Assembly: GCA_903813345.2 (NCBI GenBank)
Contig: CAIIXF020000171.1
Span: forward strand, 1 to 25,000
Direction of reading: 5' to 3'
DNA from: Owenia fusiformis
Lineage: Eukaryota > Annelida > Polychaeta > Sabellida > Oweniidae
Length of the DNA: 25,000 nt
Under the pieces are notes generated by a model. The model had not been told where the DNA came from and did no database searches. It worked only from the letters and a program-made list of their open reading frames with translations. How positions within the stretch are numbered: the first letter of the stretch is position 1; the number at the start of each line of letters is the position of its first letter. Positions 1-11,707 of this stretch are shown here, piece by piece. Made by a program: the position numbers and the translations under genes.

Positions 1-130
1 CTATTCCCTATTGAATACAGTGTCATCCATGGAATAATCCAGCATGCGCCCTTCAGTAATTAACCCTTTCACTTCTGGTCAGTATATTTAATCTAATAGG
101 CTGAGATGTTAACCCTTTTGTATCAAACAG

Positions 131-146
131 CAGTCAGTCAGTCAGT
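131..146. repeat. (CAGT)4 simple repeat
   Basis: Four perfect head-to-tail CAGT units are present, flanked by ordinary sequence. It is a short microsatellite with no visible functional context. Confidence 0.8.
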
Positions 147-1681
147 TCCCTGCTTGTGTCAATCTAGATAAGAATATGTTTTAGCATCTACCATTCAGCC
201 CTGGAAAGAATCCATTTTTCAAAAACCTCATCAGGTTTGTTTGGACTCAAAGACATTTGTCAATTTAGTTTTGTTTTCTAAAGCCATGCCACTTTTCTAC
301 ATTTAGTAAATTATGTTATGCCTTATCTCACCGCTTTCAGATTCGCTCAAAACGAGTGAAAATGTATGGTATAAACTGAGACACAAGAGTCCTTATACTG
401 CTACTATATGATATTTAGTTAGGTCTGGATATATAGAGGTGATTAACACAGTAAATAGTGTATACGAAACATTTTGGATCAATCTGATCATTTTTTTATG
501 AAAGCACTAGTACATTTAGTTTTCTCATTTGCATATGCTGTAGTTAAAACAATTAGCCATTTATCAGATATCGGATATATCAGTACAGCAAATATGGCAA
601 TTAAGCATATAGACCCTTGATTTACTGTGTTTAACTGCATTTGGTTCAGTAGTTCCTTTTCAATCTGATACACCACCCCCACTTAATAAAAATTGTTCGG
701 CCTCGAAATTTCAAGTTTAAAAACAATGATAATGTGTTGAGGTACTTGAGTTATACATGTCAGTTGATTAGAAGCAATGGGTAGAACATATGTATATGGT
801 GACGAAATAGTTCTTGACTATCACAGGTGCTGATGAAAAAATATGTCATCTATTGCATGACTTTTTCTGTTATGGCATATGTGTGATTATATATATTTCC
901 TAGAATAATTGTCACAATTTTTTGATTACCTGATTTATCCAGCAAATACGTATATATGTAAGGTACATAGCGATATATTTACATTTACATGTCGTCGTTG
1001 GCATTGATTGATTATTTGCTCCTGTTTTTTCTATTTATGATGTCAAATACATGTTAGTAGCATGCTTGAATTGCAGCGATAGAAATCATTGAATCTTCCA
1101 TATTGTAATATTTGAAATCAGTAAAACATTCAATGAATCAATGCGAACAAAAACACAATTCAATATTCCAAATCTAATCACGCTAGCAAAGCAACGTTCA
1201 GTTATGGTCACTGATACGATTTAGATGCTATCAACGCTAATGAAAAACAATAGTTTTTCACAATTTTTTCTCAGTGACACGAATAGACAGATTATACGCA
1301 CATCTGTTCGATTGTTCTAACACCTTACAGTATAGAATATGTGAGGTTAGAGTTTGTCCTTACATAATACCCTAATCGTCATCTCAGAGTTGCCAAAACT
1401 ATAAGAGTATGTGATTCTTAAGATTTTAAATATGATTAAAAGCCAAAATCTCTAGTATATTTCTCTCACTGGTCACATATTAATTTCAATAAAATAGATA
1501 ATACCTCAAAAGGGTCAATCAAAATATTGTTTTTACCAGAGTAAAAAATAAGTTTCACAAATGCCTATATATGGCATTATGTTAAGGAATACCTTGAATC
1601 TAACAATCAACCAAAATCAAACCTTAAACAGTACATAAAATCTCTTCTGAATTCTGAAAGTTTCATGAAATAGGTTTCCTA

Positions 1682-1716
1682 GTTGGCATGGCAACATTAT
1701 TAGTTACCATAACAAC
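1682..1716. promoter_or_regulatory. Pair of RFX X-box-like sites
   Basis: Two 14-bp near-palindromes, GTTGGCATGGCAAC (1682-1695) and GTTACCATAACAAC (1703-1716), each differ at one position from the RFX X-box consensus GTYNCCATRGNAAC. Their starts are 21 bp apart, about two helical turns. RFX factors are known to bind such imperfect palindromes, for example upstream of ciliary genes in animals. No adjacent gene start can be recognised, so a promoter or enhancer role is inference. The flanks of the two sites do not match beyond the motif. Confidence 0.35.
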
Positions 1717-2157
1717 TGTTTATTCAGTTCTACCTATACTGCTCTATATCTCAACTGTTTTAGTTATTTCTTTTTTTATTATGTTTAGTTTGGTTCCTAC
1801 AACCTTGCCAACCATATTATTTACTCAACCATTTTTCTACCAATCATTTTAACCAACCTTGTTATCCACATTACAACAACTGCACAGAATGGAGGAATGA
1901 ATAATGAATTAAAGCATCTCTCTGGGTAGATGGTTTAAATATTTAAAGCATGCATGAATGTACCCAGCAGTGTTAGGTGTGTTGCATGCTCATTTTGTAA
2001 ACCAACTCCCCAAGAAGATTTGAGTGACCTTATCCTTGTATGAGTGAAGAAGGCCGCAGAGTAGCCTTACCCAAGCAATTGGCCAATGACAAATGAAAGG
2101 TTGGCAGAGTTGTCCAATATTCTTCGAATGAAATATGTTCCCTTTTGTTTTCTTCAG

Positions 2158-2196
2158 CAAATGTCGGCGGCATCCCTAATCCGGAGTCTCCACGCG
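2158..2196 (+). CDS. Candidate 39-nt internal microexon
   Basis: Protein unknown. A pyrimidine-rich acceptor (cccttttgttttcttcag, ending at 2157) is followed by 39 nt and then a consensus donor, gtaagt, at 2197-2202. The segment has 24 G or C out of 39 and five CpGs, far from the AT-rich surroundings. Its length is a multiple of three, so it could be included or skipped without a frameshift. Two of three plus frames are open. One reads QMSAASLIRSLHA, and the other, split at both ends, reads NVGGIPNPESPR and resembles a proline-rich linker. The third has a stop. No neighbouring exon of the same gene is identified. The minus strand is also open here in a 63-codon frame, but the plus-strand splice signals are much better. 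Confidence 0.4.
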
Positions 2197-2220
2197 GTAA
2201 GTACCAGAATAAACCCCTCA

Positions 2221-2236
2221 CAACAACAACAACAAC
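2221..2236. repeat. (CAA)5 simple repeat
   Basis: Five CAA units plus one base lie just downstream of the candidate microexon. It is an ordinary short microsatellite. Confidence 0.75.
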
Positions 2237-2433
2237 GAATTGTCATGGTAACCATGTTCAGTAATCTCTTATCATATCATCTGCTTCTAAGCATGATGTT
2301 TTCAAAAGATTGTTTCTTTATCAAACAGCCGTGTTCTGAATATGTCATCAGTATGACAACTTATTATTAAATTCAATGAAAGAATAGTTTGATATTGACA
2401 CTTTAATAGTATCGCTGTCAGATTACAAAAATG

Positions 2434-2447
2434 GTTTCCATGGTAAT
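2434..2447. promoter_or_regulatory. RFX X-box-like site
   Basis: GTTTCCATGGTAAT matches GTYNCCATRGNAAC except at the last base. The same 14-mer recurs at 3065-3078. No target gene is recognisable. Confidence 0.25.
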
Positions 2448-2523
2448 GTTGAATAATTCAAAAAATTCTGGGATAGCATGGGCTAGTGTGGGCCTTCCCC
2501 AGCAGGGCATGATGGTGGTGGAA

Positions 2524-2595
2524 CCCCTCCTTTTTGTTTTGTTTTTATTTTGTTTCTTTTTTTCTCTTATATATTTCTATCTCTTTTTCTTTCAC
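2524..2595. repeat. T-rich low-complexity tract
   Basis: About 70 bases are almost entirely T and C with scattered G and A. It resembles a very long polypyrimidine tract, but a simple low-complexity run explains it equally well. Confidence 0.7.
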
Positions 2596-3064
2596 ATATA
2601 AGCCTTTGAGAATAGTTGTAATATTATATTTGGCTGCTGGTAATATTGAGTTGGCTGTGGTGCTACTACTAATATGCTAGAATTCGCTAACACTATGCAT
2701 GCCTTTGCTAGTTAATACAATAATATAGTTAGTGAATGTTTGAACTAATCATAATCTGAAATGAAAACAACTTGAAGATGCATGGTTCAAGTTTTCTCGT
2801 GTTAATGTATGTAAATGGTAGTTTTATGGTTTCTTATTTACAGCTGTAATGGTAATCTGTTAATCCAATAGATGCAAATCAACAACAATAATTTATATCT
2901 TAATCTCTGAATCTAACGTCACATATCATGCCATGTATGGATAGAAACGATGCAAGAGTGGAGATGAATTAAAAATGTAATGCATTGACTAAGGCCAGCT
3001 TTTTTATGTGTAGTATGAGAAATGTCAACAGTGTTCCAGTGAAAATTTATTCCAGCAAAGAGGT

Positions 3065-3078
3065 GTTTCCATGGTAAT
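3065..3078. promoter_or_regulatory. RFX X-box-like site, second copy
   Basis: This is an exact copy of the 14-mer at 2434-2447, one mismatch from the X-box consensus. The wider flanks differ, so it is not part of a longer visible repeat. Confidence 0.25.
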
Positions 3079-3607
3079 AGTAAAACTAGCGGAAACATGG
3101 CTGAATTGAAGTTGAACCTTTAGGCCTCTGATTTTCTTATTAGTGCGTCAAGTTGTAAGCAAACTCTACTAAGTTTGTCTTATTTTAACTAGTTTGAAAC
3201 AATGTCCACCGGGTAGTGTTTACATGTTGGAATAAGATGGGATTACGATTTATCCAAGCTAGCTAATGCTATTGACTTGGGAGAAATTAAACTCAAGGGT
3301 TGGCATCATCAAACAAGGTCCAGAACAGATGCCTTCTTTCTCTTGCTTATAATTCGATGTAGACAATGGCCCACCAGTGAGCTGCCACTTGGTTTGTATA
3401 TCAACAATAGCTGGAATAACAATCAGACTAACTCTGCATATGCTGGTAGCAATTCATACATGTATATATAGCAGTGTACAAAGTACTAAATCATCTCAAA
3501 TTTACTTTTTTATTTGTCACATTTCCCCTCCTCTTATGTACCTGTTTGACATCAGATTAATATCATAAAAATACAAAGTTGTTTTTACTGGCCCTCCATC
3601 CCTCCAG

Positions 3608-3729
3608 CTGCTCTCTGTAAATAAAGCCTCTGAAATGTTTCAAAAACTTGTTCTAAACAAGGGAAAAGGAATATCAGTTTTTAAGGACAATTCTCTTGTT
3701 ATAGTAGCTTGTGTGAAATCTGAGACACG
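3608..3729 (+). CDS. Weak candidate exon, unknown protein
   Basis: A pyrimidine-rich acceptor (ctggccctccatccctccag) ends at 3607. The frame that starts there is open for 40 codons before a possible donor (gtgacc) at 3730. Without splicing it meets a TGA at 3731-3733. The peptide begins LLSVNKASEMFQKLVLNKGK, continues with a short hydrophobic run (SLVIVACV) and ends SET. The other two frames stop within a few codons. No family is recognised. A 40-codon frame after a good acceptor is close to chance expectation here, and the donor is poor, so this is a weak call. Confidence 0.2.
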
Positions 3730-6666
3730 GTGACCTTCTAGCTTCTCAAGGTATTGATCAGGACGATTATATCCCCAGAAATCAATTCATTAGGCCTGAT
3801 TTCCAATATATCTATAATAAGGTCAAATGCCTGTACTTAACAATCCAATAGCTTCATCACCTTTCTATTGATCTATAACACTGGTAGGGAGCACATTTTA
3901 TCAGCTGATTCAGCTTAAGAGTTCTTTTTATCATTAATCAAAACAAAAGTAGATTCTGAGATACAGTCGACCATGTTATTCATATACATGCAGCCTCTAT
4001 TTCATTATTAATAATCTTTTTGATATTGTTAGTGGTGGCCTATATTAGTATAAGACCACTGAGACTCAGAATTGACTCTTACATTGTATATATGATTTTT
4101 CATTATTATGTGATAAAATCATTTGAAAGATACTGGTTGCTGAATATTAATGAAGGCTTGCCAAAAATAGTACAATGTAGTCTGTTTATAAAATATATCT
4201 TGTGGTTTTGGCTACAGAAGGTCAATTAGGGTAGAGCGGCAGGTGGGTGCATTTTTCCCACTTGAAGCTGTGGTCAGTCATTCAGAAACTAATTATCGTC
4301 TAGTTTGTACTCAAATCCTAACATATCCTTTTTGAAGAAGTTACAGAATATTTAATGAAGATCTTAAGAAAATTGCTAATTAATAATGCAATTAACACAT
4401 GTATGTTGTAAATTGCTTTTCCTTGTTCCACCAACTGTGTGAAATATATAATAGGCAAAATTGAATATAGGCCCGCCATATGGAGAACTTTATCTACACA
4501 TCATGGGTGCCAGGAAAGTTTCTTTGTTTCCCCAAATGAGTTGTTGTTATCTGGCAGAATTAAAACAACAACAAATTTCATTTGTATTAATCCAATCTGG
4601 CACTGAACATAAGTACATAAGAACATTAGTAAGCATATTTTCTTTGAATGTAACTATGAAATATTATTTTGATAGGTCTATTGTTTTAGCATTTGAATGA
4701 TGTCATATTTGTGTGACATTGTATAGCCATTGTTAACCAGCTCAGATGTGAGTATGATATACGGTAATAGGACTATACACTCTGATATAACTTAGTTAAT
4801 TAAAGCAAACTTTTCATGTTGGTGTTAGAAAAATAGTCTTCTCTAATGAATGCCATTTTAATTGTACATGGACAAACACTCCCTAAGTGATAGAAAGGAG
4901 AAAGTGGCTTTCCGCCAGCCAGTAAATATTGCCCTAATATGGCTGTCGTATACAAATAACATTTCTGCTACAATTCGCACGCAGCATCAAATAGAAGCGT
5001 GTGGCCTATTATATTCTGTACACAAATGTTCAGTCTTCATATACAAGATAAATTATTAATTTATGTGTGTCCTTCTTGCCCCATTTAAGGTTATATTACT
5101 GACTGAAAATATTGCAAGAGGTCATATTATTATGTGCAGTTGAAATATCAGGTTTTAATAAGGAAGGAATTTTTAATGACACTACATTTTATTTTACATG
5201 GTATAATTACGAAAATCAAATTAATGTAAAGTTGATGGATTTTTATTTGTGTTTTATGCATGATTCATTGCGTTCATGTTCAACCAGTTGTGTATAGTAT
5301 GTAGCTTGTCATCGGTGAATAATTTATGCATTTGAATCTTGGGTTCGTTACCACTGGCTTTTTATATCACTTGCAATCCAATTTATTATAAGTGTGTCAC
5401 AATCTGGCAGTCTTTTGTCTAAATGTTGCAGACACCCCTAAAAGTTAATGACTTTCATTTCAGTATGTTTAAAGGACTGGGGTAAATATTGATATGTTCT
5501 GACACATAATCTTGCGCCAAAGTCAACTGTGGCACGCTTTGTTACCTTAGCCAATTCTTTGTTATATTTGACTTCAATATACACTCATTGCGTTACCTGT
5601 GTTTAGAGTGGTTCAAATGACCAGTGTAATAATGATATAGACCAGGTGCTCTCCAGATTAAAGTTTATACTGCATTATTATTAAACCATTCATTATTGAT
5701 ACCAGTTCTAATCTTTTGTTCTTATACGCAGCTTGTGTTATATTTGATCTATTATATAACCCAGCGTAAATCCTTTATATTAATTTCACAAATGGTGAAC
5801 CATTTTTTTATGCTGTCCATGTACCAGCATTGGTACAGCATTATATTTAGTTTGGTAGTTTTTTGCTCCATTTTCTTTTCTTTGAAGTCTGCATTAATTT
5901 TTTTGCATACAATATGGGTAGTGTGTTCTTTTCACAGATGTTTCCTCATTGAAGAATTTGATTGAATAATTAACATTTTTTCATCTCAGTATTAAAATAT
6001 AAAACAAACAGCAATATATTTAAGTTAATATTCTAAGTGTAGATTATTTGAACAAAAATTATGAAAGAACATAATATTCAAATAGCAACTGGATTGAGAT
6101 AAAAGAAACATTCAGTTATTAAAGAAATGATATGGGCCTATTGCAAGGTATTCACAGCTGTTGACGCGTGGAGCACTTAAAACAATACCCTTTATATTGA
6201 AGCATTTTCACTTTTATTAAACAAACATGTCAATCTAAAAACACATTGAAATTGAAGTAATTCTTAATTTACCATGTGTTTAAAATCAGAGTTTTAAATA
6301 GATAGATGCTTACGCGAAATACTAGAACAAAAAGCAGGATTTTATTGCCTTTTTGAGCTAGTTTAGACATCACCTGTGCCTCGTTCAAAACCACTTTATG
6401 TGAATTTGATTGTTCCAAATGCTGTGTTTTAAGCTATCAAGCATTATACTCGAAAAGAACTGTAGTTAAATAGATGAAATTGGAATTATGGTATGACCAC
6501 AAGATAAAACCAATCAACACATAGGGTTATATAGCAAGACAGGCTGGGGACGAGGAGCCAATACAGGGTCTCTGAAGACCACAGACTAATTCTTCAGGCG
6601 TGTGCCAAAATCATTTATTACCCATTCACACACTTTAAGCCAACCTGACCTATCACATTTACTTAC
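3730..6666. other. Non-genic AT-rich stretch
   Basis: Nothing beyond scattered open frames of 60-90 codons is seen. Those between 4020 and 5965 are rich in I, F, Y and L from AT-rich DNA and lack recognisable motifs. No repeats or RNA genes were found. Intron or intergenic DNA is the simplest reading. Confidence 0.6.
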
Positions 6667-6704
6667 AGTATCAGCTTGATCAAAGACTTTTGGTCATAGA
6701 ATCT
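6667..6704 (-). CDS. Candidate 38-nt internal exon, minus strand
   Basis: Protein unknown. On the minus strand a pyrimidine-rich acceptor (gtacttcatttttag) leads into 38 nt followed by a perfect gtaagt donor (plus-strand acttac at 6661-6666). Only one of three frames is open, reading RFYDQKSLIKLI with two bases left over. The length is not a multiple of three, so skipping it would shift the frame. Composition is close to background. Splice-site quality is the only evidence, and no partner exon has been identified. Confidence 0.22.
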
Positions 6705-7769
6705 CTAAAAATGAAGTACATTGGCAAATTTAGATTAAATACGCTTACCTTTTATATTAATACCTCCTATAAATACTATATTCTTTTTAGCCAGTTGCTA
6801 TTTCATTTTGATTAATACTACAATTCAAGAACTGTATACTCAGCTCGGGCATAAGCTGTACCATTAATGTAGATTTGGTCTCCTATTCTAAAAATTACAC
6901 TCAAGTCCTTCTTTTCAATGTAATTTCTCTTAAAACATTTCCCAAAAATGCTTGATTTTTTGGAATTCTTTACAATTTAGAGTTAATTCTTGGTGATCCC
7001 AAACTTTATTTTTTGATAGTTTTTCTTGATTTGACAGAATTTACACTTGAAAACATGACAGTGATGATGTTGATTGTGCAGTTGTTTCGCATGCAGGATT
7101 AGGTAAAGGTTATAGCAATCAGGAAGGCATAAATGGAACAATAAGATAGAACAATTATCTCTGTTGAGACCCTAGTTAGTTTAGTTTACTAATTTGGGAT
7201 TAAACCAATTTAGATTTTATTCTCTTCAACTTATGTTTCTTCTATTGAAAGTCCTCGTGGGTAAATGACATCCCAATGAAGCAAATGAGTCTACTGACAA
7301 TGTTTCAAAATATATAAATATTTCATTGTGTTTTGAAATGAATACATCAATGACATATGCTGTATGTTTGTTGAAAGTCATTATGGCTCGACATCATATG
7401 TATCTATGCAGGCCAGTGTTTGCTATTCTCTGTAGTATGGCACACTACTTGGCTGAGCAACTTGATAGATCTGTTCATTATGGCCAACAAAGGCGCCCCT
7501 GTCACTTCTGACATTTCACAAGTATGGACTATAAATCTCTTTTCAGCCTCCCTTTTTGAAGAGCTCTTTTGAATAACCTACTCTAAGGAATTGAAATTGA
7601 AAAATACATCATAGTTCATTTCTTAATGTTTTATAGAATATAATATAAATAAGTTTTTTTAATTTGATCATAACTCAGTTGATTCATATATTACAATAGC
7701 TATTTTCTAGTAGAGATAATAACTGCTCATGTGAAACAATTGTACAAAAATGATTATATTAATTGGTAT

Positions 7770-7784
7770 GTTTATCTGATAAAC
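7770..7784. promoter_or_regulatory. Palindromic GATA-type site
   Basis: GTTTATC and GATAAAC form a perfect inverted repeat around a single T. The core TTATCTGATAA holds two GATA motifs in opposite orientation, a known arrangement for GATA zinc-finger factors. Function here is inference, and such sites are easily produced by AT-rich DNA. Confidence 0.2.
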
Positions 7785-10700
7785 AAATCAATAGTCCATG
7801 TTCATGGCCTGAGTATACTATCCCTTTGGGCCCTGTAATATGTATTTAAGCTGCAACAGATTCATTAAGATCTCAAGAGATAGTGTCTTGTATGCGTGGT
7901 AATAACGGACAAATATGGCTATGATTGGTGACGGCTATCAAATAAATAATATCTTCCAATTGTCAAGAAACAATAGGCTTTTATTAAATAAACAATAATT
8001 CTTTGAGATTCGTTATTTAGGACTCTCCCTAATAGCAATTTATTACACATTCTTTGAAGTTTCAGTGATGAAATTGGGTCATATTCTTGGTTATTTCTAC
8101 ATTTCTCTAAATATTCATCCGTGAGTACATTTTTATGGAAGCAAGTCTGTAATGATTTCTATTAAAATAAAGATTGGCTTTGAGGTGCACATTTCCTATA
8201 ACAATTTCCGTTGTAATATGAAGGATACAATACTATAGGTGTAAAAGAAAAGCCATTGATGAATGCCACTTACTATCAATATAGAGAAATATATTTCTTT
8301 TGACATCAACTGTCTTATGTTGTGATATGAACCCCTCAAGATTTGTGATCACTCTCCCGGGGGAGTTAGAGTCACACCTTGCTTGGGTTTATGAATGCTG
8401 TTTAAGGGTAGGCAGAGGCATCACTTTTTAGATTCTCTGGTTTAATACATTAATGTTTTTGCCCAGTGAATTGTTAAATTTAAGCAATTACAGATTTAGC
8501 ACATATCTATGTCCGCTGGATTGTGTTATTGAGGATGATTTGATTGGTCAATCAGCACGAAGCAATATTGCACTATTGCTGGTATAATTGGGGTCAGCTT
8601 GTGCCTACATTTCGTGCCTGGCTATCTTGAGGAATATTGCTGCCCTTTTAAAAAGTAATCCTTCTTGGCAATCGGGGGAATTAATAAATACAGTTTACTC
8701 AATGAAACAATATTCCTTAATATAAAATGACATCCGAATGCTCAATGCCCTTTGTTAGGTTATCAGGTATTTCATTTTTAAAGAATGACTTTCATGGTTA
8801 TTATAAAAAAATTTGGAAGGGGAAACAATTTATCTGCTTATTCCCCAATGGGTCGCTATAGACGGGATTTGGGCCTGGTTGTTCGTTAGTTATAGCATGC
8901 CTATGTTTCAGCAGGCGAGGGCAATGTCCATGCATCAATGAGCAATTAATATGATACAGTACTGTAATATCAATCTGATTTTAATTCATCTTCAATCTGT
9001 GTGCATGTGAATTAGTATGCATTTTATATGCAAATTGTAGAGTGTACAAACAATACATTAGATCGCTGTGCATTTTTTTTAATATGAGTCGTTGTGAATT
9101 GTGGTATAATTTCCACAAATAAAGTAACATCTTTCCCTTGATCATGTTGCCAATTTGTATCCAAAACTTGAATGAAGTTACACATTTTCATGTGTTTCTA
9201 TATAATTTAGAGTATCAACTATACAGCCATTGACTCAGTTTCTTATAATTAATCTATATTATTCTATATTTTATGTTTTAAATTGTCGCCATTATGGCAT
9301 AAGTTTTGAAGGAATAGCTTCCATACATCATCGTTCATCATCCAAGCTTTGCCAGAGACCAGATTTACTGCATTATCAGCCAATTACGATCATAATAAGC
9401 GACCAGGCCAATATCTTTGTACGAGAATCAGATAGCGTCGCTTTTATGCTGTAATGGATCGTCATGTTTCTCTTCCTTCTATATCACTTAACAGGGATTC
9501 TCATAGTGCATCCTTGGCTATTAAACCTATTGTATTACTCCAACTGATAGCCAAGTTATCTTTCTCTTCCAGCAAAGTGAAATAAGTTGAATGTTGTTGT
9601 TTTGTTGTTTCCATATTGGTTTCATCTATATCTACTTTTTTATTTACTTTTAATCAAATTAGTACTTGGATCAAACAGGGCCTAGGCTTTAAAATGGTAC
9701 AATGTAACATTGTGATTTTTTTTTTCCCCATTCTGGACAAATGTCATTATATAAGTTAGAAGCTTCTTCATTTAATTTACTCGTACATGTAAAACTTGGT
9801 GTTCTGTTTGTATATACAGAGGATGGGTCTACATTACTTAATGAGTGATGAGACTAGCAAGCTTTAGAATTTTGCTATTCCAATTCAAGTGTGACAATGT
9901 ACTGTATGAATCACGCAATTTACAATATGTCAGATAGAAGCGAAGTTATTCAGTGCCATTTGCCTACATCTCCGTATCATGCAATTTATACCCAAAGCCA
10001 TGCAGTTCACTTGTAATAATTTTCACAGCTTTCATGCTTTCAAATGGTAAATATAGTAAATCTAGAGACATATAGATATTGTAAAATCACCAGGAATAGA
10101 GTTCATACTCTAAATTATATAGAAAAACACTTTTTAAATTTTAATGAGATATGGGAGAAAATGGGTATGGTACATTGGCATGTTTAGCAAAGCTGATTCC
10201 ATTGTTGTAACATGACAATATATTCATCTTTTCAATGTAGAAAACATATAAAAGCTATAAATAATATATATAATAGGCTGAAATTAATGATTCATATCAT
10301 ATTTTTTTATATTATTGAAAGGTCAAACTGATTGGATAGCCATGGAAGCAAGAATCTGGTTTATATTTCTCGCTGTCTATTCTGATAACTGGTAATATTA
10401 CAGCAATTGTCCAATGTTCACAGGTAGTATACATCCCTCAATCTACCTTGATCAATGAAAAATGAATGTCAGCGTTTTGAAGTCATGAATTGTTTAAATC
10501 CTTTGGTATACAGATTATAGCATGAATCAAACTGAATTGAGAAGATATAATGGTTGCTAAGGGCAATTTACCTGATTCAGCATCAAGCTTTTATATAGGC
10601 TCTGATTCCTCATTATAAGCGACTATGGTAATTATAATTCTGTAATTATGCCAGGTAATAGGTCCTAATTGTCCCTCAACCTGTACTGGTCACAAAGGAC

Positions 10701-11687
10701 TGTTTGAAGACTAGTTAGCTTTCTCCACAATTTACTCTCATTCATCTATCGTAGTAGGTTAGAATCAATGATTTATTCCAAAGCAATTGGTGAATGTGTT
10801 CTAATTGGAGGGAATTCCCATAAAAAGGGATCAATCTACTATTGGCCTATTTTGCTCTATTATGTCATTAGGGAATTGACAGTCACACGGTTAAGCTAAC
10901 TCCCCAGAAGATGCACTGGGAAGAACAGCAAACAATGAACAGCAAGTAAATACTACAGATTGAACATAACCAGAGCTCAAAATGTTACTTATTTCTTTCT
11001 AGTTCTCTTGTATCTGAATGAACAAGTTAAGTTATGGTATTTCTATATTATTCAGAGTATTGTCTCAATGACTGTCACCTATATTTCTCAATAATTCCTC
11101 TCTAATTTACTCGATTTTGTATTTTAAAACATGACCCTCTGTGGGATTCAACCGAAGCAACATTTACTGATGTAATTCAAAATGGCAGTCTTTGTAATAT
11201 CCCATTATTCAAGGATCAGTGGTTTGCAGAATGAAACTCCCCCAGTCAATTATCTCATGATATTCTCTGTGATATTGCTTCCCAGAAAAAGATATTGAGA
11301 CTTGTGTTATCAGATTAAAACTAGACATATGAGAGATAGGAAGCACATGTGAGAGCTGAAATTGAGATTCTAGAATCTGGAAATATTGTCTAGTTTGCCC
11401 TGGCTTCCATCTATGAGGAATGTATGGTGTTACTTTCTGAAGTTTATCATGGCACCATTTAGGTTAACTTGTGGTCTGTCACGGTTTTAGTCCTGGCTTG
11501 CTCGTCTTAGATCTGACCTGTCACAGGGCTTCACTTGTCATAAAGGTATGACATTCCGGTTGGTTGACATGTCAAACATTGTTTAAGTCATCTATCAATG
11601 ATAAGATCTGGCAGAAAATAGAATTATTATAATCGGTGATTTTACTTTTTTTTATTTATATGAAGTAGTTGTCAACGTTACTGAGAG

Positions 11688-11707
11688 ATTCTCTCTTGGG
11701 AGAGAAT
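11688..11707. repeat. Short perfect hairpin
   Basis: ATTCTCTC and GAGAGAAT are exact reverse complements separated by TTGG, giving an 8-bp stem with a 4-nt loop. No flanking gene or T-run gives it a clear role. Confidence 0.5.

Larger units (their letters stand above)
1..2157. other. Non-genic AT-rich stretch
   Basis: I see no convincing gene in this stretch. It is AT-rich with frequent stops in all frames. It holds a short (CAGT)4 repeat near 131 and a pair of RFX-like sites at 1682-1716. A pyrimidine-rich tract ends in AG at 1787-1788, and a 37-codon frame with four cysteines follows it to a stop at 1904. A second acceptor-like site at 1273-1274 is followed by a 32-codon frame. Frames of that length after an acceptor-like AG are expected by chance, so neither is called as an exon. 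The stretch could be intron or intergenic. Confidence 0.6.
2197..3607. other. Non-genic stretch, intron-like
   Basis: This lies between two candidate plus-strand exons. It contains the CAA repeat, a long T-rich tract (2524-2595) and two identical 14-bp sites, GTTTCCATGGTAAT, at 2434 and 3065. One TACATGTA is at 3457-3464. The T-rich tract ends in an AG at 2601-2602, but the sequence beyond it is AT-rich and only 37 nt long to the next donor-like site, so no exon is called. Confidence 0.55.

Noticed and set aside
341-411. 22-codon frame after a good acceptor (ctcaccgctttcag)
   Set aside because: Too short for a terminal exon call, and open frames of this length are very common.
1275-1375. 32-codon frame after an acceptor-like ttttttctcag
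   Set aside because: No usable donor and length within chance expectation.
2030-2221. 63-codon minus-strand frame over the candidate microexon
   Set aside because: The plus strand has far better splice signals, and the minus frame is a shadow of the same GC-rich segment.
2603-2639. Possible 37-nt exon after a very long T-rich tract
   Set aside because: The tract is low-complexity sequence, the segment is AT-rich and the donor is weak.
5696-5965. 89-codon plus frame rich in F, I, L, Y
   Set aside because: Composition follows from T-rich DNA. No motif, no homologue recognised, no regulatory context.
8066-8120. 55-nt segment between a fair acceptor and a gtgagt donor
   Set aside because: AT-rich, open in two frames and no partner exon. 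Such pairs arise often by chance.
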